From: Parasalinivibrio latis
Lineage (GTDB): Bacteria; Pseudomonadota; Gammaproteobacteria; Enterobacterales; Vibrionaceae
Length of the DNA: 64,000 nt
Assembly: GCF_036825535.1 (NCBI RefSeq)
Contig: NZ_CP098812.1
Span: 2,232,001 to 2,296,000, forward strand
Direction of reading: 5' to 3'
Part shown: positions 9,600 through 16,206 of the stretch, one piece after another
Numbering within the stretch: position 1 is the stretch's first letter
How the letters are laid out: every line of letters begins with the position of its first letter
The notes under the pieces: generated by a model
The model's input: only the letters and a program-made list of their open reading frames with translations
What the model was told of the DNA's origin: nothing
Database searches by the model: none
Made by a program: the position numbers and the translations under genes

Positions 9600-11132
9600 A
9601 TGAAACTCTCTTTGGCCCGAGCGCTGCTGCAAATCAGTTTAGACCTAAATATCAACCTACCTACCGGGCATCACTATCAACGGCTTATTTCTGCCATTGT
9701 AAAAGTACTCCCTTGTGATGCCTGTGCGCTGTTTATCCTTGATGCCAAAGGTACCCTCGCCCCTGTTGCTGTTGAAGGGTTAACAGCGGAAACACTTGGG
9801 ATGCGTTTCTCCCCTGAATCCCACCCTCGCCTAAGGGCTATTATTGAAAGCCGTAAGCCGGTTCGCTTTGATTCAGACAGCACAATGCCAGATCCCTTTG
9901 ATGGCTTGCTTGCAAAAGATACTGAGCGGACTTTGGATGTCCACTCCTGTATGGGCAGCAGTCTCTATATTGAAGACCACCTTATTGGCTTGATTACCTT
10001 CGATGCCGAAGGGCCAGATGTTTTCAGCAAAATTGAAGATATTACAGTAGAAACCTTTGCCGCTTTGGCCGCCGCAACGATTCGAAACGTTTCTATGATG
10101 GAAGCGTTAGAAAACGCTAACCGGCATCAGAAAGAAGTGACCAAAGTGCTTATTGAAGATGCGCGGAAAAAAGGGGGCGAACTTGTAGGTATAAGCCCCC
10201 AGATTGAACGGCTGAAAGGTAACATTGCCTTGGTTGCCAATTCTGATTATGCAGTGCTGATTCAAGGAGAAACCGGTACCGGCAAAGAGTTGGTGGCTCA
10301 CGCAATACATGCCGGCTCCAGACGGGCTGACAAACCGATGGTATACGTAAACTGTGCTGCATTGCCCGAATCTATTGCTGAAAGCGAATTGTTTGGACAT
10401 ATCAAAGGCGCATTTACCGGTGCCACCAGTAACCGGGCAGGTAAGTTTGAACTGGCCGATGGCGGAACCATCTTCCTGGACGAAATCGGTGAATTGCCAT
10501 TACTGCTACAGGCAAAATTGCTGCGGGTAATTCAGCAAGGTGAAGTGCAACGCGTGGGAGCAGACCAAAACCTCCATATTGATGTACGGATTGTTGCTGC
10601 AACCAACCGCGATTTAATGCAAGAAGTCGAAAATGGTCAATTCCGGTCAGATTTATACCACCGGTTAAATGTTTTTCCCATTCGTGTTCCCCCTCTGCGT
10701 TCACGAGAAGGAGACATCCCAGTTTTGGCTGGGTACTTCCTGGACAAAATCCGTCATCAGTTCAATACCAGTCGCCTCCATATACATCCCTCTGCCCTTA
10801 CACGGCTTGAGAACTTTTCCTGGCCGGGCAATGTGCGCGAACTGGAACACACTCTGATGCGAGCAGGGCTTCGCACCATCCAGCAGGGAGACTCCGTTAT
10901 CAGTATCGCCACATTAGGCGCGGAATTTGATGAAGACCTCAACGATAAAAATGCAGTTGTCCTCCCAGATCACCCCATTTCGATGCGAGATGCCGTAGAA
11001 GACTATCAACGGGAACTCATCAAAAACGCACTTAAACAAAATAATGGTGTGTGGAGCCGCGCAGCCCGCGCTTTGGGGATGGACAGAGGCAATCTTCATA
11101 AACTGGGTGTAAAACTCGGCCTCAAAGAGTGA
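9600..11132 (+). CDS. norR: NO-responsive sigma-54 activator NorR
   Basis: 510 residues with the three NorR parts. The N-terminal GAF domain (about 20-165) keeps acidic and cysteine residues where the E. coli protein binds its non-heme iron: DPFDG near 98-102, HSC near 115-117, and FDAE near 134-137. The central AAA+ domain has a Walker A motif (GETGTGKE, 223-230) and GAFTGA (270-275), the loop that touches sigma-54. A C-terminal Fis-type helix-turn-helix ends the protein (RAARALGMDRGNLHKLGVKL). NO binding to the iron relieves repression of the ATPase. The gene is divergent from nnrS and followed by hcp, whose promoter looks sigma-54 dependent, so both are the likely targets. Confidence 0.95.
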   Translation: MKLSLARALLQISLDLNINLPTGHHYQRLISAIVKVLPCDACALFILDAKGTLAPVAVEGLTAETLGMRFSPESHPRLRAIIESRKPVRFDSDSTMPDPFDGLLAKDTERTLDVHSCMGSSLYIEDHLIGLITFDAEGPDVFSKIEDITVETFAALAAATIRNVSMMEALENANRHQKEVTKVLIEDARKKGGELVGISPQIERLKGNIALVANSDYAVLIQGETGTGKELVAHAIHAGSRRADKPMVYVNCAALPESIAESELFGHIKGAFTGATSNRAGKFELADGGTIFLDEIGELPLLLQAKLLRVIQQGEVQRVGADQNLHIDVRIVAATNRDLMQEVENGQFRSDLYHRLNVFPIRVPPLRSREGDIPVLAGYFLDKIRHQFNTSRLHIHPSALTRLENFSWPGNVRELEHTLMRAGLRTIQQGDSVISIATLGAEFDEDLNDKNAVVLPDHPISMRDAVEDYQRELIKNALKQNNGVWSRAARALGMDRGNLHKLGVKLGLKE

Positions 11133-11135
11133 ATT

Positions 11136-11173
11136 GTTGTATTTAATACAACGAACGATGTAATAACCACAAC
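11136..11173. promoter_or_regulatory. Two candidate NorR operators upstream of hcp
   Basis: GTTGTATTTAATACAAC (11136-11152, a perfect palindrome about its central base) and GATGTAATAACCACAAC (11157-11173) share the GT-N7-AC core of the site at 9563. Their starts are 21 bases apart, two helical turns, which suits cooperative enhancer binding. They lie just past the norR stop codon. Confidence 0.65.
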
Positions 11174-11225
11174 ACCCCGCACAACCACCAAAGTGTAACC
11201 CATTGATAATTAAGGAGCTACACTT

Positions 11226-11241
11226 TGGCACGTCTCCTGCA
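11226..11241 (+). promoter_or_regulatory. Sigma-54 promoter of hcp-hcr
   Basis: TGGCACGTCTCCTGCA matches the consensus TGGCAC-N5-TTGCA except for one base of the -12 box. It sits about 50 bases after the second NorR-like site and leaves a leader of roughly 145 bases before the hcp start. No gene was seen in that leader. Confidence 0.75.
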
Positions 11242-11397
11242 ATGTACTGTTCAACGCAAAAAGGAAAATTATCTCCTTCTAGTTAGTATTTTTTAGAAAA
11301 AGATATTTTTCGATTCAACATACAAAACATAACGATTAGATAAATAGCTAAGTCAGCTTCAAATAAAACAATAATTTCAGTGCATTCAGGAGTTTTC

Positions 11398-13062
11398 ATG
11401 TTTTGCATTCAGTGTGAACAAACTATTCGTACACCGGCAGCAAACGGCTGCGCTTATGCCCAAGGCATGTGTGGAAAGACCGCAGAAGTATCAGACTTAC
11501 AGGACGTTTTAGTTTACTGCCTACAAAGTGTCTCTTACTGGGCAGAAAAGGCCAGACAAATCGGCCATGTTGATAAGGAAATTGACGCGTGGGTTCCTAA
11601 AGCCTTCTTTTCAACTCTCACCAACGTCAATTTCGATCCTGAACGCATTCTGGCTTATAGCTATGAAGCACAGGTATTCCGTGATCAGCTTAAGAAAATT
11701 GTACTGGAAAAAGACAGCTCCCCTGTCAACCTGCCTTCCGTAGCCGGTTTTTCACTTCCGGATACAGAAGAAGCTGTGCTTGCTTTGGCTCAACAGGTAG
11801 CCGTTAACCGTGGAAGCAAAGAACTGCATGAAGACATCATCGGTCTTCGACTTCTTTGCCTGTATGGTCTGAAAGGGGCTGCTGCTTATATGGAGCATGC
11901 ACGAGTGCTGGGCCAGGAAGATTCTGACATTGACGGTGAATTTCACCGCATCATGGCTTGGTTGGGTACAGATCCTTCAGAACCGGAAGCGCTGCTAACC
12001 ACGGCCATGGATATTGGCCAACTGAACTACCGGATCATGGAGATTCTTGATAAGGGTGAAACGGAAATGTTTGGTCATCCGGAACCCACCCAAGTCAATG
12101 TGAAACCGGTAAAAGGCCATTGCATTCTCGTTTCAGGTCATGACCTGAAAGATCTCAGGATGATTCTTGAGCAAACAGAAAACAAAGGCATCAACATTTA
12201 CACCCATGGCGAGATGTTACCTGCACATGCGTATCCGGAACTGAAGAAATTCAGCCACCTTGTGGGTAACTATGGCAGCGGTTGGCAAAACCAGCAAAAA
12301 GAGTTCGCACAATTCCCTGGTGCAATTGTAATGACATCCAACTGTTTGTTGGATCCGAATGTGGGCCAATACAAAGGCCGAATCTTTACACGGAGTATCG
12401 TTGGCTGGCCGGGTGTAGAACACATTACAGGCGATGACTTTTCTGCCGCGATTGAGTGCGCGTTGTCACAACCTGGATTTGCCCACACAGAAATTGAACA
12501 CCTGATAACTGTTGGATTTGGCCGCAATGCTCTGATGAATGCGGCACCGGCTGTCATCGAACAAGTTAAGGCTGGCAACATCCGTCATTTCTTCCTGGTT
12601 GGCGGATGTGACGGCAGCCGGGCAGAGCGCAGCTACTATACCGAATTTGCTACATCAGCACCTGATGACACTGTCATCCTGACGCTGGCTTGCGGTAAGT
12701 ATCGCTTTAATAAAGAACAATTTGGCGATATCAACGGTATTCCTCGCTTGATCGATATCGGCCAGTGCAACGATGCCTATTCAGCCATTCAGCTGGCATT
12801 GGCACTTGCCAAGGAATTTGATTGTGGTGTGAATGAATTGCCCCTGAGCCTTGTACTTTCATGGTTTGAACAAAAGGCGATCGTGATACTGCTGACATTG
12901 CTGTCTTTGGGTATTAAGAGCATCTACACCGGCCCTACGGCTCCGGCATTCCTGACAGCAAACCTGATTAAAGCGCTCGAAGATCAATTCGACCTGCGCA
13001 GTATCACCAACGTTGAAGCAGATATGAGAATGATGCTCGGCGAAGAAGCAGTGAGCGCCTGA
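11398..13062 (+). CDS. hcp: Hybrid cluster protein Hcp (class II)
   Basis: 554 residues. The N-terminal cysteines follow C-X2-C-X11-C-X6-C (Cys3, 6, 18, 25), the spacing of the class II proteins of facultative anaerobes such as E. coli. Ligands of the 4Fe-2S-2O hybrid cluster are visible in the C-terminal half (VGGCDGS, LACGKYRFN, IGQCNDAY). Hcp is a cytoplasmic, anaerobically expressed enzyme reported as a high-affinity NO reductase and as a protein S-nitrosylase. I chose the ATG at 11398, preceded by CAGGAG; an in-frame ATG at 11380 would add six residues that do not belong to the family. hcr follows after four bases, so the two are co-transcribed. Confidence 0.97.
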   Translation: MFCIQCEQTIRTPAANGCAYAQGMCGKTAEVSDLQDVLVYCLQSVSYWAEKARQIGHVDKEIDAWVPKAFFSTLTNVNFDPERILAYSYEAQVFRDQLKKIVLEKDSSPVNLPSVAGFSLPDTEEAVLALAQQVAVNRGSKELHEDIIGLRLLCLYGLKGAAAYMEHARVLGQEDSDIDGEFHRIMAWLGTDPSEPEALLTTAMDIGQLNYRIMEILDKGETEMFGHPEPTQVNVKPVKGHCILVSGHDLKDLRMILEQTENKGINIYTHGEMLPAHAYPELKKFSHLVGNYGSGWQNQQKEFAQFPGAIVMTSNCLLDPNVGQYKGRIFTRSIVGWPGVEHITGDDFSAAIECALSQPGFAHTEIEHLITVGFGRNALMNAAPAVIEQVKAGNIRHFFLVGGCDGSRAERSYYTEFATSAPDDTVILTLACGKYRFNKEQFGDINGIPRLIDIGQCNDAYSAIQLALALAKEFDCGVNELPLSLVLSWFEQKAIVILLTLLSLGIKSIYTGPTAPAFLTANLIKALEDQFDLRSITNVEADMRMMLGEEAVSA

Positions 13063-13066
13063 CATC

Positions 13067-14101
13067 ATGAGCAATCTTTATGAGTTTTGGAATCCAGGTG
13101 TAGAGCCCATTCGACTGGTATGTCGCTGGAAGGAAACTGAGGACACAGAAAGCTTTCTGTTCAACGTAGCCGGAAACGCTGAAAAGCGTTTCCAGTTTAA
13201 ACCGGGTCAGTTTGTGACGTTAGCAATAAACACTGGCGACAACACGTACTACCGTGCTTATTCAATCAGCTCGGTACCCGGTGAAAGCCATATTCAGCTT
13301 ACGGTAAAGCGTGTAACGGATGGCAAAGTTTCAAATTGGTTAATCGACCATCTGGCTGTTGACCAGGAATTGAGCACATTGGGAGTGGCGGGTGAGTTCA
13401 ACCTTGAAGATTGCCCTCCCAAAGACAAAGTTCTGTTACTGGGCGCCGGTTGCGGCATCACACCCGTCATGTCAATGGCGCGAAGCCTGATGACAAAACA
13501 GCATGGTGATGTCTGTTTCATACAGTGCGCACGGGATAAAAATGCTGAGTTATACCGCGAAGAACTTAGCATTCTGGCGAATGGTTATCCGGATGAGTTT
13601 AGCAGCAAGCTGTTGCTCGAATCGTCAGATAACCAAGATGTCCTTGAAGGGCGAGTCAGCAAGGAATACCTTGATGCGATGTGCCCGGACTGGCTCGAAA
13701 GGACAGTGTATCTGTGTGGCCCGAATGGCTTCATGAAGGCGGTAAAAAGTATTGCTCTGGACGCAGGCTTTAAAATGTCTGAGTTCCACAGTGAAAGCTT
13801 TACCCCCGAAGAAGCACACAACTGCACAGGGGAATCAAAGCTCAAGGTATCGGTACCAGGATACGGCATTGAACAGGATGCTAATTCCGGTACCAGCTTA
13901 CTTGAAGCACTTGAGTCCGGCGGTTTGCCAATTATCGCCGCGTGCCGTTCAGGGGTCTGTGGATCGTGTAAATGCCAGGTTACCCAGGGTTCTGTCACAA
14001 GAACAAGCGAGGCAACCCTGACTGAGGAAGAGATAGCAAACGGATATGTTCTGGCCTGCAGTTCGCAGCTGGAAACAAATGTTTCGGTCAACCTGCACTA
14101 G
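13067..14101 (+). CDS. hcr: NADH oxidoreductase Hcr, electron donor for Hcp
   Basis: 344 residues in ferredoxin-reductase order. An FAD-binding barrel with RAYSISS comes first, then an NAD-binding domain (LLGAGCGITPV and YLCGPNGFM), then a plant-type 2Fe-2S domain with CRSGVCGSCKC and a last cysteine near the C terminus. Hcr passes electrons from NADH to Hcp. The last codons (FGQPALT-like DNA, positions 14081-14101) are part of a repeat unit that recurs three times downstream, so this gene's 3' end has been copied together with its terminator. Confidence 0.96.
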   Translation: MSNLYEFWNPGVEPIRLVCRWKETEDTESFLFNVAGNAEKRFQFKPGQFVTLAINTGDNTYYRAYSISSVPGESHIQLTVKRVTDGKVSNWLIDHLAVDQELSTLGVAGEFNLEDCPPKDKVLLLGAGCGITPVMSMARSLMTKQHGDVCFIQCARDKNAELYREELSILANGYPDEFSSKLLLESSDNQDVLEGRVSKEYLDAMCPDWLERTVYLCGPNGFMKAVKSIALDAGFKMSEFHSESFTPEEAHNCTGESKLKVSVPGYGIEQDANSGTSLLEALESGGLPIIAACRSGVCGSCKCQVTQGSVTRTSEATLTEEEIANGYVLACSSQLETNVSVNLH

Positions 14102-14107
14102 GTGTTT

Positions 14108-14150
14108 GGTAGTCGCGGATCACCACCGGAGCCCGGCTACCCATTTTTTT
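14108..14150 (+). terminator. hcr terminator, array copy 1
   Basis: GGTAGTC pairs with GGCTACC (one G-T pair) around a partly paired GC-rich loop, followed by seven T. It directly follows the hcr stop codon. Confidence 0.85.
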
Positions 14151-14243
14151 GCAGGGAGGCACAACGTAAAAACTAAAGTTCTGCCTGGCATTGCTAAATG
14201 AAATGCCCTGTAACAAGTTTCGGTCAACCTGCACTAGGTGTTT

Positions 14244-14286
14244 GGTAGCCGCGGATCACCACCGGAGCCCGGCTACCCCTTTTTTT
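14244..14286 (+). terminator. Duplicated terminator, array copy 2
   Basis: GGTAGCC and GGCTACC form a perfect stem followed by a run of T starting at 14280. Confidence 0.85.
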
Positions 14287-14381
14287 GCAGGGAGGCACAA
14301 CGTAAAAACTGAAGTTCTGCCTGGCATTGCTAAATGAAATGCCCTGTAACACAAGTTTCGGTCAACCTGCACTAGGTGTTT

Positions 14382-14425
14382 GGTAGCCGTGGATCACCAC
14401 CGGAGCCCGGCTACCAATTTTTTTT
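14382..14425 (+). terminator. Duplicated terminator, array copy 3
   Basis: The same GGTAGCC/GGCTACC stem, followed by AA and eight T. Confidence 0.85.
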
Positions 14426-14521
14426 GCAGGGAGGAACAACGTAAAAAAATGAAGTTCTGTCTGGCATTGCTAAATGAAATGCCCTGTAACACAAGTTTCG
14501 GTCAACCTGCACTAGGTGTTT

Positions 14522-14565
14522 GGTAGCCGTGGATTACCCACCGGAGCCCGGCTACCAATTTTTTT
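14522..14565 (+). terminator. Duplicated terminator, array copy 4
   Basis: The same stem with one extra base in the loop, followed by AA and seven T. The repeat unit ends here. Confidence 0.85.
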
Positions 14566-14583
14566 AGCTGACCATGTTATATC

Positions 14584-14616
14584 AAAAAGCCCGGCAGTAA
14601 TTCTGCCGGGCTTTTT
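14584..14616. terminator. Bidirectional terminator between hcr array and oxidase gene
   Basis: AAAAAGCCCGGCAG and CTGCCGGGCTTTTT flank a short loop. With A and T tracts on both sides it can stop transcripts from either direction. It is the main terminator of the minus-strand oxidase gene. Confidence 0.9.
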
Positions 14617-14622
14617 GTTATT

Positions 14623-15903
14623 TTACGCTGGGAGCGCATCCTCAATCTGTGCCTTCCAGATGGCCATCGCCAGTGCAGGTGTTCGCAGAGTCTGCGGTGT
14701 TGGAATCCATTTGTGCTTAATTCGTGCAAACACGTCAAATCGCTCAGCGGTTCCCGCCATCGCTTCTGCTACAACCCGACCAGCGATATTCGCCAGCCCC
14801 ACACCATGTCCTGTGTAACCGTGTGCCACATACACATCATCGCCAAGATGGTCGATTTGCGGCATGTATTCGCGCGTTACTGCAAACATTCCACCCCAGT
14901 GGAATTCCATTTTGACATCGTCCAATTGAGGGAAGACCTTCAGCATACGCTGGCGAAGGCGTTCCTGAGAATCTGTATACTCACCGTTAAACGGATGGTT
15001 TACACCACCGAAAAGTATCCGGCCATCCGCTGTTGGGCGGAAATAGTCCAGACAGTTGTTAAGATCAGACATCGCCATTTTGTTGGTAATAGGCTGGCGA
15101 TCCCCTAACTGTTCCGTTACTGCAATGTATGAAGCAACCGGTAGCACAGTGCTTTGAGCTTTACGATCAAGGCCTTCGAGATAGGCATTACAGGCCAGTA
15201 GAACTTGTTTGGCTTTTACACTGCCCTTATCAGTTTTAATGACGTTTACCGCACCTTTTTCCAATTTGATAGCAGGGCTTCGCTCAAATACACGGGTACC
15301 TAGGTCAATTGCCGCACGCGCAAGTCCAATCGTGTAGTTAAGTGGATGCAAGTGACCACTGTTGCTGTCAAACAGGCCACCCAGATAACGATCTGAAGAG
15401 GTAACTTCCTGAATCTTCGCTTTGTCCCACCAGCTTGCATGAGGGTAGTCGTAGCGGGTTTGCTTCAACTCCAACCAAGATCGCAGTTCTTTTTCCTGGC
15501 TTGGTTTTAGTGCCAGTTCAATATAGTTATGCTGGAAGTCGCAATTGATGTTGAATTCCGCGATACGCTCACGAACGATATCTACTGACTCGCAGGACAA
15601 ATCCCAGAGTTGTTTACCCCACTGAGGTCCGTAAGTTTCATCCACTTCACGAAGGCCAAGGCAGTAACCTACCAGACACTGCCCGCCATTGCGGCCTGAA
15701 GCCGCCCAGGATATACGGCCAGCTTCCAGTACCACAACATCAAAGCCGCGCTTACGCAGCTCAATTGCGGCGTTCATGCCCGTCAGACCGCCACCGATAA
15801 TACAAACATCAGCGTCAATATCGGTATCAAGTTGTGGTTGGAGAGGAAGAACGTGGCTGGTTGCCTGATAATAACTGTCAATGTACTGACCGTGTTGCGA
15901 CAT
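14623..15903 (-). CDS. PuuB/OrdL-like FAD-dependent amine oxidoreductase
   Basis: 426 residues, the same length as E. coli PuuB (gamma-glutamylputrescine oxidase). A DAO-fold Rossmann motif lies near residues 34-57 (CIIGGGLTGMNAAIELRKRG), followed by SGRNGGQCLVGY, a family hallmark, and a C-terminal GYTGHGVGLANIAG flavin-contact segment. Enzymes of this group oxidise a primary or secondary amine with O2, giving an aldehyde and H2O2. No other putrescine-catabolism gene is nearby, so the substrate stays open. Other members act on glycine or D-amino acids. It is transcribed alone, with the bidirectional hairpin just after its stop codon. Confidence 0.85.
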   Translation of the reverse strand: MSQHGQYIDSYYQATSHVLPLQPQLDTDIDADVCIIGGGLTGMNAAIELRKRGFDVVVLEAGRISWAASGRNGGQCLVGYCLGLREVDETYGPQWGKQLWDLSCESVDIVRERIAEFNINCDFQHNYIELALKPSQEKELRSWLELKQTRYDYPHASWWDKAKIQEVTSSDRYLGGLFDSNSGHLHPLNYTIGLARAAIDLGTRVFERSPAIKLEKGAVNVIKTDKGSVKAKQVLLACNAYLEGLDRKAQSTVLPVASYIAVTEQLGDRQPITNKMAMSDLNNCLDYFRPTADGRILFGGVNHPFNGEYTDSQERLRQRMLKVFPQLDDVKMEFHWGGMFAVTREYMPQIDHLGDDVYVAHGYTGHGVGLANIAGRVVAEAMAGTAERFDVFARIKHKWIPTPQTLRTPALAMAIWKAQIEDALPA

Positions 15904-15991
15904 AAAGGATCTCAGCTAGAAATGTGGACGACAAAAAGTGCGGCGAGAATATGCTCAGATTAGCGTATTTGCATCTGGGACTTTCTTTCAC

Positions 15992-16008
15992 CGTGATGTT
16001 AATCACAT
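15992..16008. promoter_or_regulatory. CRP-like site
   Basis: CGTGATGTTAATCACAT matches nine of ten key bases of TGTGA-N6-TCACA. It lies in the 303-base gap between the divergent oxidase gene and the phosphorelay gene, about 90 bases before the former, and could serve either. Apart from this and the palindrome at 16128 I see nothing in that gap. Confidence 0.5.
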
Positions 16009-16127
16009 TTTTTATTCTACTTTCTCAACAAAAAATAATCATTCACTCAAGACACCTCTCTACCCCTGAAACAACATAGCGATACACGCAAGAAAATGGC
16101 GATGTGACGGAATCTATTCTACTTTTT

Positions 16128-16144
16128 ACATATGAGACATATGT
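16128..16144. promoter_or_regulatory. Perfect inverted repeat upstream of the phosphorelay genes
   Basis: ACATATGAGACATATGT has seven-base arms and a three-base centre, an operator-like palindrome 62 bases before the TTG start at 16207. I do not recognise the regulator. Confidence 0.4.
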
Positions 16145-16206
16145 GTTTTAGATGAGATGCATTACCAGAAGATGTATTTGTCTTTAGTTGACCTGGAAGT
16201 ATTGCT

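Larger units (their letters stand above)
14081..14565 (+). repeat. Tandem array of a ~138-bp unit containing the hcr end and terminator
   Basis: Units begin at GTTTCGGTCAACCTGCACTA at 14081, 14217, 14355 and 14495, giving periods of 136, 138 and 140 bases. The last unit stops after its terminator. Each unit holds the last coding bases and stop codon of hcr, a GGTAGCC...GGCTACC hairpin with a T run, GCAGGGAGG, and a second small inverted repeat (GGCATT...AATGCC). Only the first copy is attached to the gene. The copies differ mostly in T-run length and in single bases. Confidence 0.95.

Noticed and set aside
14081..14565. Repeat array considered as a CRISPR array
   Set aside because: Units are ~138 bases with no spacer of unique sequence, contain a stop codon and terminators, and no cas gene is near.
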